From positions 43,527 through 107,526 of the forward strand of contig QQUF01000007.1 in NCBI GenBank assembly GCA_008501735.1: DNA of 64,000 nucleotides. The letters are read 5' to 3'. The first letter of the stretch is position 1. The number at the start of each line of letters is the position of its first letter. Below are positions 55,511-64,000 of the stretch, one piece after another. The stretch is from Calditrichota bacterium (lineage in GTDB: Bacteria > CLD3). The position numbers were made by a program, and so were the translations under genes. Below the pieces are notes generated by a model. The model was not told the DNA's origin, ran no database searches, and saw nothing but the letters and a program-made list of their open reading frames with translations.

Positions 55511-58500
55511 TTATTTCAACAAAATCATTTTGTTAGTTTTTGTGAAATTTCCTGCAGAAATCTTGTAGAAGTAAACTCCACTTGAAACTTGTTTTCCTTC
55601 TTTGTTAGTTCCGTCCCAATCAACACTGTAAGAACCTTGGTGTTGAAAATCATTTTTAAGCTCTTTCACAAACTCACCCAAAATATTGTAAATCTTAAGA
55701 CTTACTTTTGTGTCTTTAGCGAGTTGGTAAGAGATTGTTGTTGTCGGGTTAAAAGGATTTGGGAAATTCTGAGCTAACTCGTAACGCTTAACTTCTTGAG
55801 TTTGAAATTCAAAAAGAACACTTTGAGACATTTCGTTGTGGCTTGTTTCAAGTCCGTTAGTTTCTACGTCAGAAATTAAGTAAGTATAAAGTTCACCATT
55901 TTGTAATTCTGAGTCGTCAGTGAAAGAGTAAAAAGTTTCTACGGAAGTGTTTCCTTGTCCTAATAGTTCAGTATGAGTTTTGTAAGAGCCAATTTTTACA
56001 TAGTCTGTAGATTCAGTTTTTCTGTAAAGATTAAATCCTTCGTTGTCTTTTTCAGAGCCTGTTGCCCAGCTAAGATTTATAGAATTTTCAATTTGACGAG
56101 CTTGGAATGAATCCAATTCAACAGCTAAAGAAGCATCTACAAAACCAATTGTAATCTCAAAAGACTTAGCTTCATTGATTGAATTTGTCTTTGAAGGACC
56201 TGAAGGACTTGAAAGAAATGCAAGTGGCAAAAGAGCGTTTAAAGTATTTCCAAATGGATCAAAAGTTGTTGAAAGGCTTGACCAAGTTGTAACTTCGGGT
56301 TCACGAATATGCACTATTGCATTGCTTGGACTATCTAATACGTCTAATAAAAGTGAAATATCTAATAGAAGATGAGGTGGATTTGATGGAGGTGTAGCAA
56401 AGTCCATACTTAAACCCCAAAATTGCTCTATAGGAGAAAATCCAGTTTGTAAAGTTCCTGTTGGTGTTTCTAAGATAGACTGAAGATTAACTGTTCCAGA
56501 AGTATTTATTCCTGAAAAAGTCATATCTACTCCTGTATCCTGATTGTTTTCATTAAAACTTACTGTTCCGTCACCAGAAACTGTTTGTGAAATTTCTCCG
56601 CTACCAAAAGCATTTGTAGAATATATGTATGCTGAGCCTGAACCTTCTCCTCCGTCATCATTTCCATAAGCACCAACAATTGAATTGTATTCGCCCATAC
56701 AAACAGAAATACCGAATGCATCTCCACCAGCGGCATCATCAGCAGTAATAATTTTTGTTTCAGACCAAGTTGCTCCACTTCTTGCAAAGATGTAAGCTGA
56801 ACCGTTAAAGTTATAAGGAGAAGTTTGTTTAGCCGCTCCGACAATCGCATAATCACCTCTAATAGAAACTGAATTACCAAATAGTCCCTTGTAACCTATA
56901 TCACTTGCAGTTAATTTGGTTTGTTGAGACCAGGAAGTTCCATTTCTATTAAAAATATAAGCTGCTCCTGCTCTATAAGTTGCTCCTGCTCCGTGAAGCT
57001 CAGTTCCAACAATTGCATAATCACCGGAAATTGAAACTGTCCTGCCTAAAAAGTCAGAGGAACCTAAATCACTTGGAGTAAACTTTGCTTGTTCAGTCCA
57101 AGAAGTTCCACTTCTTACAAAAATATAAGCTGCGCCTGAACTACTTGCAATGTCATCATCACCGTCAGCTCCAATAATTACATAATCACCATCAATGGAA
57201 ACTGATTTTCCAAAATAATCATAGCTATCACCATCGCTTGCACTTAGAATCGCTTGTTCAGTCCATGAAGTTCCATTTCTAAAAAAGATGTATGAAAATC
57301 CTCTATCTGTGTCAGAAATCGTATTATCAGCTTTACGTGCTCCAACGATTGCATAATCTCCATCAATTGAAACTGTCGAACCAAATTCATCCCCATATCC
57401 TGCGTCACTTGCAACGAGTTTTGCCTGTTCAGTCCAAGAAGTTCCATTTCTGACAAAAATGTAAGCTGAACCTGAGTTACTTCCATCGTCATCATTTTTG
57501 TAAGCTCCAACAATTGCATAATCTCCACTTATAGAAACTGCCCAACCAAAACGATCATCTGAAGCAGCATCACTTGCTGTCAGTTTTGCCTGTTGAACCC
57601 AAGAACTTCCATCATGATAATAAATGTAAGCAGCACCTGCATTACTTCCACCTTCGTCTTCATAGTAAGCTCCAACAATTGCGTAATCGCCATCAATTGA
57701 AACAGATTTACCAAAAGTGTCACCTGCTTCTGCATCTAAAGCAACAATCTTTTCATCACTTGCTTGGTAAGAATTAAATGAACGTGTATAAGGATTTTCT
57801 CCGCCATCAGAAGCATAAAAATAAGCAGAGCCTGAGTTACTTCCTGCATAATCATTTCCTAAAGCTCCGACAATTGCATAATCTGCACTGAGGGAAACCG
57901 AATTACCGAATTTATCGCCTGCTACTGCAGAATCTACAGTCAATTTTACCTGTTGCGTCCAAGAAGTACCACTTCTATTAAAAATATAAGCTGAACCTGA
58001 ATTTAATCCGTCGTCGTCATCAAGATATGACCCTACAATTGCATTATTGCCATTTATTGAAACAGAAAAACCAAATTGGTCATGTGCTTGAGCATCATTA
58101 TGAACTAATTTTTCTTGTTCAGTCCAAGAAGTACCACTTCTATTAAAAATATAAGCTGAACCAGAATTAATTGCTGTATCATCGTCTTGGTTTGCTCCAA
58201 TAATAACATAATCTCCATTTATAGAAATCGCCACTCCAAAGTTGGAACCTGCCGCAGCGTCCGAAGCAAGGAGTTTCGCTTGTTGAGTCCATGAAGTTCC
58301 ATTTCTATTAAAAATATAAGCTGAGCCTGAAGAAAATCCAGCGTCACTATTTTCAAAAGCTCCTACAGCTGCATAATTTCCACTTATGGAAACTGCCCAA
58401 CCAAATTGGTCACCTGCATCGGCATCATTAGCAGTTAGTTTCGTTTGCTGTGTCCACGAAGTTCCGCTTCTGACAAAAATGTAAGCAGAACCTGAGTTAG

Positions 58501-59020
58501 TTCCGTTATCATCATTTTGGTCATCTCCAATTATTGCATAATCTCCATTTATAGAAACTGATATTCCAAAATTGTCTAAAGTGGTTCCATCATTATTAGT
58601 TAGTTTCGCTTGTTGTGTCCACGAAGTTCCGCTTCTGACAAAAATGTAAGCAGAACCTGAGTTACTTACGCCATCATAATTTTGGTTAGCTCCAACTACT
58701 GCGTAATCTCCACTTATGGAAACTGATGTTCCAAAATTGTCTAAAGTGGATGCATCATTAGCAGTTAACTTCGCTTGTTGTGTCCACGAAGTTCCACTTC
58801 TCACAAAAATGTAGGCAGAGCCAGAGTTACTTCCATTATCATCATTTTGGTCAGCTCCAACGATTGCATAGTCTCCATCAATTGAAACTGACGTACCAAA
58901 TTCATCATCAGCTCCAGCATCAGCGGCAACAATTCTTTCTTCATATTCTGCAAAGCAGTTTGTAAAAATACCAAAGCTTAGTGCTAAGGTCGGGATAAGA
59001 GTCTTTGTGAAATTTTTCAT
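55511..59020 (-). CDS. Secreted double seven-bladed FG-GAP propeller protein with T9SS sorting domain
   Basis: The frame is open to 59062, but the ATG at 59020 starts a clean signal peptide (MKNFTKTLIPTLALSFGIFTNCFA) and has AGGA upstream, so about 1169 residues are expected. Fourteen tandem repeats of about 55 residues follow, with core FG-x-SVSI-x-GDYAIVGA...GSAYIF-x-R-x-GTSW-x-QQAKL. A longer, different linker after the seventh repeats the N-terminal phrase (ERIVAADAGADDEFG versus EKIVALDAEAGDTFG), giving two seven-bladed integrin-alpha-like propellers. Asp-rich loops suggest calcium binding. A low-complexity beta region, an Fn3-like part and a sorting domain (LAQNFPNPFNPTTTI to NKMILLK) complete it. 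Probably a surface adhesin (inferred). Confidence 0.85.
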   Translation of the reverse strand: MKNFTKTLIPTLALSFGIFTNCFAEYEERIVAADAGADDEFGTSVSIDGDYAIVGADQNDDNGSNSGSAYIFVRSGTSWTQQAKLTANDASTLDNFGTSVSISGDYAVVGANQNYDGVSNSGSAYIFVRSGTSWTQQAKLTNNDGTTLDNFGISVSINGDYAIIGDDQNDDNGTNSGSAYIFVRSGTSWTQQTKLTANDADAGDQFGWAVSISGNYAAVGAFENSDAGFSSGSAYIFNRNGTSWTQQAKLLASDAAAGSNFGVAISINGDYVIIGANQDDDTAINSGSAYIFNRSGTSWTEQEKLVHNDAQAHDQFGFSVSINGNNAIVGSYLDDDDGLNSGSAYIFNRSGTSWTQQVKLTVDSAVAGDKFGNSVSLSADYAIVGALGNDYAGSNSGSAYFYASDGGENPYTRSFNSYQASDEKIVALDAEAGDTFGKSVSIDGDYAIVGAYYEDEGGSNAGAAYIYYHDGSSWVQQAKLTASDAASDDRFGWAVSISGDYAIVGAYKNDDDGSNSGSAYIFVRNGTSWTEQAKLVASDAGYGDEFGSTVSIDGDYAIVGARKADNTISDTDRGFSYIFFRNGTSWTEQAILSASDGDSYDYFGKSVSIDGDYVIIGADGDDDIASSSGAAYIFVRSGTSWTEQAKFTPSDLGSSDFLGRTVSISGDYAIVGTELHGAGATYRAGAAYIFNRNGTSWSQQTKLTASDIGYKGLFGNSVSIRGDYAIVGAAKQTSPYNFNGSAYIFARSGATWSETKIITADDAAGGDAFGISVCMGEYNSIVGAYGNDDGGEGSGSAYIYSTNAFGSGEISQTVSGDGTVSFNENNQDTGVDMTFSGINTSGTVNLQSILETPTGTLQTGFSPIEQFWGLSMDFATPPSNPPHLLLDISLLLDVLDSPSNAIVHIREPEVTTWSSLSTTFDPFGNTLNALLPLAFLSSPSGPSKTNSINEAKSFEITIGFVDASLAVELDSFQARQIENSINLSWATGSEKDNEGFNLYRKTESTDYVKIGSYKTHTELLGQGNTSVETFYSFTDDSELQNGELYTYLISDVETNGLETSHNEMSQSVLFEFQTQEVKRYELAQNFPNPFNPTTTISYQLAKDTKVSLKIYNILGEFVKELKNDFQHQGSYSVDWDGTNKEGKQVSSGVYFYKISAGNFTKTNKMILLK

Positions 59021-59067
59021 TTTTGAAATCCTACTAATTAGATTTTTATCTTTTTTCTGCATTTATA

Positions 59068-59084
59068 GTCAAATATAATGCCAG
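59068..59084 (-). promoter_or_regulatory. Sigma-54-like promoter of the FG-GAP protein gene
   Basis: On the minus strand the sequence reads CTGGCATTATATTTGAC: exact TGGCA -24 core, GG-N10-G spacing kept, and -12 element TTGA instead of TTGC. The predicted start is near 59057, giving a 37-nt leader before ATG 59020. The same bases contain TATATTTG, which fits the Bacteroidota housekeeping -7 element, so a sigma-70-type reading is also possible. Confidence 0.4.
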
Positions 59085-59138
59085 AATGGCAAGTAGCTAA
59101 TAAACAACATCTTACCGAATTTTGCATAAATTCTCTTT

Positions 59139-59246
59139 TTTAGGCATTTCACCTAAATATTATTTGATTCGTCACCTTAAGTATTTATTTATCATAGAAT
59201 AAGGAGTATTTTAGGCGAATTGCCTAATTTAGGCAGTTCGCCTAAA
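59139..59246. promoter_or_regulatory. Three palindromic sites TTTAGGC-N5-GCCTAAA, likely activator binding sites
   Basis: Site 1 59139-59157 (TTTAGGC-ATTTC-ACCTAAA, one mismatch), site 2 59211-59227 (TTAGGC-GAATT-GCCTAA), site 3 59228-59246 (TTTAGGC-AGTTC-GCCTAAA, perfect 7-bp arms). Centres of sites 2 and 3 are 18 bp apart, and site 1 is 71 bp from site 2. Sites 1 and 3 also share the following AATATT-x-TTTGA, so they are about 30-bp direct repeats. Relative to the predicted FG-GAP start they sit at about -91, -162 and -180. They are bracketed by the FG-GAP gene and the kinase-activator gene. Confidence 0.6.
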
Positions 59247-59471
59247 TATTTTTTGAAAAAAATTTGTAATTGTTTTTTTATAGAAAATTTTTAGTAATTG
59301 AAACCCAGTTTGCATAACACTTGATTTCATTTAAAATGTGCTCGATAAGAACACCCCTCTTAATTTCTTCTACTAAATAAATTGATAATTTAAAATTTAT
59401 AAATTTCTGCGGGAATAGGTTTCTCTATATAAAACTATCAAATATGAATCGACAGGAGCAAATTTAAATTT
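59247..59471. other. Remaining intergenic sequence downstream of the kinase-activator gene
   Basis: The gap 59021-59471 is 451 nt in all. Beyond the promoter and palindromes, this AT-rich part shows no gene. A 12-bp palindrome AAATTTAAATTT at 59460-59471 abuts the stop codon of the kinase-activator gene. I see no strong terminator, so transcription of that gene could run into the FG-GAP gene. Confidence 0.5.
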
Positions 59472-62400
59472 TCAATGAATTTTAATGTTGTGTTTTTTGA
59501 GTAATCGATCAAGACGTTTGTTGTCTATTCCTAACTCTTTGTATGTCTTTTGAAGGTGATTGTTGTTGCGCTTTAGACTTTCAAGAATCATTTGCTTCTC
59601 TACAAAACTAAGTCTCTCGTTAAGTTTAGTAAACTTATCCAAACTACTTGGAATTTCGGATTCAAATGTCGTTTCCTTTTCAACGACATTTACTTTTCGA
59701 GGAATTTGAAATTCAAAATCTGATGCTTTTAAAGGCGATTTATCTTTGGATTTCAAAATTGCTTTGGCTAAGGAGTTCTCAAGTTCTCGAATATTCCCGC
59801 TCCAATTCCTCTCACAAAGTAGATTCAAGGCTTCACTTGTAAACCCTGTTATATTTTTGTTGGTTTTAGCTTTTAGTTGATTCAGCAAATGGTGAGCAAG
59901 AAGTGGAATGTCTTCTTTTCTTTGACCTAAACTCGGAACTTTGATTTTTAAAACATCTAATCTGTGAAAAAGGTCTTCCCTGAAATTACCTTTATTTACT
60001 TCTTCTTTCAAATCTCTGTGAGTCGCTATAATAATTCTAATGTCAACTTTTATAGTTTCCTTTCCACCAACTCTTGTAATTTCTCTTTGTTGGATTACTC
60101 GAAGAAGTTTTGCTTGAATATCCAAACTTAGTTCTGCTACTTCATCTAGGAATAGCGTTCCTGAATTGGCTTTTTCAAATTTTCCGATTTTAGTGGAAAT
60201 TGCTCCTGAAAAAGCTCCTTTCTCATGCCCGAAAAATTCGCTTTCAGCTAACTCCTTTGGAATTGCAGAGCAGTTCACCGCAACAAAGGGTTTGTTTTTT
60301 CTTGATGAAAATTGATGTAATGCATTGGCAACAAGCTCTTTACCAGTTCCTGTTTCGCCGTAAATATAAACAGTAAAGTCAACTTTTGAGGCTTCTTCAA
60401 TTTGTTTATAAACTTCCTGCATCTTAGCACTGTTGCCTACGAAGAGTCCTAGATTTTGAATATTTGATTCAACTTTCATTTGCTTTGCTTCATTTTGTCT
60501 TGCTAAAACAGGAGACAAAATTTTTGCAAACGTATTTACTTTTTCAAGGTCAGTTTCTTCAAAAAAGCCTTTTTCAATTTTAGTTCTGTCTAAATAAAGA
60601 GCACCTATAATTTTTTCGTCAACTTTGAGAGGAACAGCAATAACTGACAGAAATATCTTGCTCATTACACTTTGATTTTCTTTTAGATCAGGTATTTCTA
60701 GGACATTTTTTAATAGTATTGGTTCGTTTCCTAAAATAGCTTTTTGGAGAACAGTTTTTGAAAAGTCAATCTCCTCTTCTTTAAGGTTTGGTGAGATTGC
60801 ACAAACTTCGAAGTCACCTTTATTTTCAAGAATAATTTGACAACCGTTTGAATTGGTTTCTTTTTCCAAAAACCTTAACAGTTCTTCAAAAACTGTATCG
60901 GGATTCATCCAATTTGTTAATGATGAAATAATTTCAGGATAGATTTCTGTTGAGCGGAATTTAAGGTTTTTTAATTCTTCTATATTTTTTTTAAACTGAA
61001 ACATTGGTTTGGAATCATAAAGTTTCTCAAAACTTTCTATTGTTTCATTTGTTAGTTTTTGAAAGTCAAATTCCGAATCCAATAAAAGTGTTTGTTTGTA
61101 TTTTGACGCAATTTTACAAATTTCAAAATCGGTAGAAGTAATTGCAATTTTTGCTTTGTACTTTTCTTTTAATTCAAATAATTTTTTAAATGCTTTCTTT
61201 TTATCATAAAGTTCAAAATCTATTTTTAGCTTGTAAAGGTTTAAGAAATACTGAATAACAGGAATAGTTTTATCAATATATTGGAAAGCTTCATTGCAAG
61301 ATTTTTCAGCATTTAAAAAATCTTTTAAAGCAAAATAAGCCTTAGTCTTTGATAAAGAAATTTTTGAAAATTTATCTACCATTTTTAATTTCTTCATAAT
61401 CGGAAGTGCTTTATCCGCTAATTCAATGGCTTTTTTATTTTGATTACTCTCAACCAACATTAAACAATAATTTGAATAAAGATAGGTCAGGTTAATGTCA
61501 TTATTAGTTTGGTTTTCACAAATTTTAATTTGCTCAAGGTAATATTTTTCACTTTGACCATAATCTCCGATTGCATTGTAAATAATTGCTAATAGTATTG
61601 AAGCTTCTGTGAATATTTCTTCATCATTAATTTTTATCGCTAATTTTAAATTTTGTCTTAAAGACTCAATGGCTTCTAAATATTTTCCATTAATATAAAA
61701 CGCTGTTCCAATACCTGCATTTGCTCTTAAATATCCTTTGGGGAAACCAATAATTTCAGATAATTTTTTTCCTTCAGTATAACATTTTACACCTGATTTA
61801 AAATTTCCTTCTTTGATATAATAAGTTCCAAATTTTGTATAAAACATTATCAAATCAAAATTATTACCAAGGCTAGTTAGTAAATCCACACTTTTCATAA
61901 AATATGTTTCAGCTTTTTTGCTACTTTCTCTTAAAGAGTAAATTTCACCCAATAAAACATAAGCACCTGACAATATTTCTTTTGCATCCATTTTTTTTCC
62001 AATTTGTAATGCTTTTTCGATTGTTGAAATTGCAATATCAAATTTTCCTTTTGATTTGAAATTCTCCCCTAACTTAGTATAGACCAACCCAATTTTATTT
62101 TTTAGATTTAACTTCTCATAAATTTCTAATGCTTGGTTTAAATTTTTCTCTGACTCTTTATAATTTTTTTCAGCCAAATAAACTGCACTTAAACTTTCGA
62201 ACAATTCAGCTTTTAATATGTCTGATTCTTGAGATAGATTTATTGCTTTTTGATAGAGTTGAATTGTAAAATCCAAATCTCTTCCTAAGAAGTTCTGTGC
62301 AAATGCTAACTCTTTGTAAACTTTAGTTTTAATAGCTCTGTCACGATTACTTTCAACCAATTTGTATGCTTTAAGGAAATAAGTTTCCATTTTAAGTAAA

Positions 62401-64000
62401 ACTTGTTGGGACTTTGCAATTTCTCCAACTTTAAGGCAAAACTCCAATGCTTTTTTCTTCGCATTAGCTTCAAAATAATGATTAGCAAGTTCTTCCAAAA
62501 CTTCCGATTCTTCATAATTATTTTCCAAAAAAACAGCTATTTTTCTGTGCAATGTTTTTTTGGTAGATTGTTTGATAGTATTTGAAATACTTGCTCGAAT
62601 TGCATCATTGAGGAATTCAAAAATATCTTCCTCAGACTTTTCTAATATACCTTCCGAAAGCACACTAGTAAGTTTACTTTCTACTTCATTTACTTCTAAA
62701 GAAAGAACTCCGGCAACTACTTTGCTTGTAAAATGCTTACCTAAAAGTGAACCAACTTCCAAAAGTTTGATTAAATTTTTCGGAAGAAAATTAAGACGTT
62801 CTCCGACAACACTTTGAATTGACTTCGGAAGTTTGAACTCCGAAAAAGATTCTTCTCCTAATTCCCAACTACCTTCACTTTTATTAAGTTTTTTAGTCTC
62901 TAAAAGATGGTACATCAATTCTTGAATAAAAAGAACATTACCACCTGTTCTCTTTAAAATCTCAACACAAAATCTTGTGTTAACAGGATCAATTTTGCCA
63001 AACATTTTTGTCAAAAATTCTCGAACTTCTTCTAATGTGAATTTCTCAATAGTTAAGACTTCAACTTTCGAGAACTCAGAATTAAAAGTTTTATGGAAAT
63101 CTGATATATCGTTTTCTTCACCTCTGATTGCCCCTGCAACTAAAATTGTTTTGTCTGAACAACTTCTTATCAAGTAACCTAAAAATTTAAGGCTCTCTTC
63201 ATCAATCAATTCCAAATTATCAAAAAAGAATACAAGAGTTGTGTTTTCTTTCTGAATATTTTGAAGAAATGTTACAAAAGATTCAAAAAGTCGCAACTCC
63301 GAATCAATTCCTTCAATAGGCGGAATTTCAGGTAATTTTTCAAAAAACAATTCTTTTTCAATTTGTGGTAAAATCTTTACTAAATCTCTTCCGAAAATTC
63401 CGATTTTCTCTGCTTTTTCTTTAGACGAAAGATTATGTAAGTTTTCAAGGGCTTTGGAAAGAATAATTTGTAAAGTCTCAAAAGAGTTTGAGTTTTGTCT
63501 GCACTTTGTATCAAAAACTATTGTTGAGTTTTGAGGTAAGCCAAGTCGAAACTCCTTCCATAATTTCGTCTTTCCTACTCCTTGCTCTCCGCAAATTAAA
63601 ATTGTTTTTAGTTTTCCATGTGATGCCTCTGAAAAGATTTTGTTTAATTCAGTAAACTCTTTTCTTCTTCCTACAAATCCTGGGGTTAATAGAAAATTTC
63701 CAATAGTTTCCAAATCTTCCACTTCCCCTTTTTTTAAAATAGTATTTAAGATTTTGGAGACTTCTTGGGCAGATTGGAATCTGTCATCCGGATTTTTTTT
63801 GAGAAGTTTAGAAATTACAGTGTTCAAAACTTCCGGTAAATCGGGAAAAAACTGTTTTGGTGAAATTAGCGGCGTTCTGATGTGAGCAAGTGCTATTTCT
63901 GCCAAAGAATCTCCTTCAAAAGGAACTTTTCCACAAACCAGTTGGTAAAAAAGAACTCCAAGTGAGTAAAGGTCGCTTCTGTGGTCAATCTTTGCTGAAT
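59472..64000 (-). CDS. Ser/Thr kinase-ATPase-TPR-GAF-sigma54 activator fusion (N-terminus outside window)
   Basis: The frame runs through the window edge: codons above 63905 read ...DHRSDLYSLGVLFYQLVCG, the C-lobe of a Hanks kinase, so the apparent TTG start at 63905 is internal. More than 1500 residues are seen. Order: kinase C-lobe (64000 to about 63750); AAA/STAND ATPase with GFVGRRKEF, intact Walker A GEQGVGKT (about 63570) and Walker B FFFDNLELID; many TPRs (about 62500-61100); GAF (about 60950-60500); sigma-54 AAA+ domain with GETGTGKE (about 60350), GAFSGA (Ser variant of GAFTGA) and FLDEV; and a divergent C-terminal HTH (LQKTYKELGIDNKRLDRLLKK). It probably activates nearby sigma-54 promoters, including that of the FG-GAP gene (inferred). 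Confidence 0.88.
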   Translation of the reverse strand, partial: SAKIDHRSDLYSLGVLFYQLVCGKVPFEGDSLAEIALAHIRTPLISPKQFFPDLPEVLNTVISKLLKKNPDDRFQSAQEVSKILNTILKKGEVEDLETIGNFLLTPGFVGRRKEFTELNKIFSEASHGKLKTILICGEQGVGKTKLWKEFRLGLPQNSTIVFDTKCRQNSNSFETLQIILSKALENLHNLSSKEKAEKIGIFGRDLVKILPQIEKELFFEKLPEIPPIEGIDSELRLFESFVTFLQNIQKENTTLVFFFDNLELIDEESLKFLGYLIRSCSDKTILVAGAIRGEENDISDFHKTFNSEFSKVEVLTIEKFTLEEVREFLTKMFGKIDPVNTRFCVEILKRTGGNVLFIQELMYHLLETKKLNKSEGSWELGEESFSEFKLPKSIQSVVGERLNFLPKNLIKLLEVGSLLGKHFTSKVVAGVLSLEVNEVESKLTSVLSEGILEKSEEDIFEFLNDAIRASISNTIKQSTKKTLHRKIAVFLENNYEESEVLEELANHYFEANAKKKALEFCLKVGEIAKSQQVLLKMETYFLKAYKLVESNRDRAIKTKVYKELAFAQNFLGRDLDFTIQLYQKAINLSQESDILKAELFESLSAVYLAEKNYKESEKNLNQALEIYEKLNLKNKIGLVYTKLGENFKSKGKFDIAISTIEKALQIGKKMDAKEILSGAYVLLGEIYSLRESSKKAETYFMKSVDLLTSLGNNFDLIMFYTKFGTYYIKEGNFKSGVKCYTEGKKLSEIIGFPKGYLRANAGIGTAFYINGKYLEAIESLRQNLKLAIKINDEEIFTEASILLAIIYNAIGDYGQSEKYYLEQIKICENQTNNDINLTYLYSNYCLMLVESNQNKKAIELADKALPIMKKLKMVDKFSKISLSKTKAYFALKDFLNAEKSCNEAFQYIDKTIPVIQYFLNLYKLKIDFELYDKKKAFKKLFELKEKYKAKIAITSTDFEICKIASKYKQTLLLDSEFDFQKLTNETIESFEKLYDSKPMFQFKKNIEELKNLKFRSTEIYPEIISSLTNWMNPDTVFEELLRFLEKETNSNGCQIILENKGDFEVCAISPNLKEEEIDFSKTVLQKAILGNEPILLKNVLEIPDLKENQSVMSKIFLSVIAVPLKVDEKIIGALYLDRTKIEKGFFEETDLEKVNTFAKILSPVLARQNEAKQMKVESNIQNLGLFVGNSAKMQEVYKQIEEASKVDFTVYIYGETGTGKELVANALHQFSSRKNKPFVAVNCSAIPKELAESEFFGHEKGAFSGAISTKIGKFEKANSGTLFLDEVAELSLDIQAKLLRVIQQREITRVGGKETIKVDIRIIIATHRDLKEEVNKGNFREDLFHRLDVLKIKVPSLGQRKEDIPLLAHHLLNQLKAKTNKNITGFTSEALNLLCERNWSGNIRELENSLAKAILKSKDKSPLKASDFEFQIPRKVNVVEKETTFESEIPSSLDKFTKLNERLSFVEKQMILESLKRNNNHLQKTYKELGIDNKRLDRLLKKHNIKIH

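Noticed and set aside
59021-59062. Upstream start of the FG-GAP gene at 59062
   Set aside because: It would put 14 charged residues ahead of a clean signal peptide; ATG 59020 has a better ribosome binding site.
63903-63905. TTG at 63905 as the start of the last gene
   Set aside because: The frame stays open to the window edge and encodes the continuing kinase C-lobe (DHRSDLYSLGVLFYQLVCG), so the gene is truncated by the window, not started there.

Overview
The window is 64 kb of AT-rich, gene-dense DNA from a Gram-negative bacterium of the FCB group (Bacteroidota/Chlorobiota/Ignavibacteriota relatives). Three large secreted proteins end in a type IX secretion sorting domain (NFPNPFNP...SGVYFYKL...K-(M)-LLLK style). 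There are two predicted sigma-54 activators, an Omp85 protein, Uma2 and SGNH proteins, and a carotenoid cluster resembling those of Bacteroidota and green sulfur bacteria. I cannot fix the genus from this sequence. TTG start codons are common, and several are backed by a good Shine-Dalgarno match.

Layout. (1) 1-9221, plus strand: housekeeping run rpsO(3' end)-pnp-M16 peptidase-ald-dut-polysaccharide deacetylase (frameshifted at an A10 tract)-PEGA membrane protein-purD. (2) 9224-13797: hemB-mpg on minus, two small lipoproteins on plus, an ABC exporter on minus. (3) 13798-21680: a structured intergenic region, a large secreted BNR-propeller/lamin-tail protein on minus, and divergent from it a Ser/Thr kinase-TPR-GAF-sigma54-activator fusion. 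(4) 21688-29214: hemA, a DCC thiol protein, a UMF1-type MFS transporter, a lone ABC-2 permease, a TPR protein and a PAS histidine kinase. (5) 29402-37194: a compact eight-gene carotenoid operon (lycopene cyclase, crtD, crtI, crtB, acyltransferase, glycosyltransferase, cruF, crtW) behind a good sigma-70-like promoter and closed by a terminator. (6) 37260-47735: a MITE-like hairpin, a secreted GH13 enzyme, Uma2, a second inverted-repeat element, a six-bladed YWTD propeller protein, an SGNH hydrolase and a large outer-membrane barrel-like protein. (7) 47873-55170: an Omp85 protein, a GGDEF-ATPase-TPR protein and a B12-type radical SAM protein. (8) 55264-64000, minus strand: a 42-residue small protein, a secreted protein built from two seven-bladed FG-GAP propellers, and a second kinase-ATPase-TPR-GAF-sigma54-activator running off the window.

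How the genes work together. The carotenoid operon encodes nearly every step from GGPP to a monocyclic keto-hydroxy carotenoid (deoxyflexixanthin type) that is probably glycosylated and acylated; the GGPP synthase is not in the window. The most interesting regulatory signal lies between the FG-GAP protein gene and the kinase-activator gene: a sigma-54-like promoter 37 nt upstream of the adhesin-like gene, with three copies of a TTTAGGC-N5-GCCTAAA palindrome at about -91, -162 and -180. This is the classical layout of enhancer sites for a sigma-54 activator, and such an activator is encoded next door.
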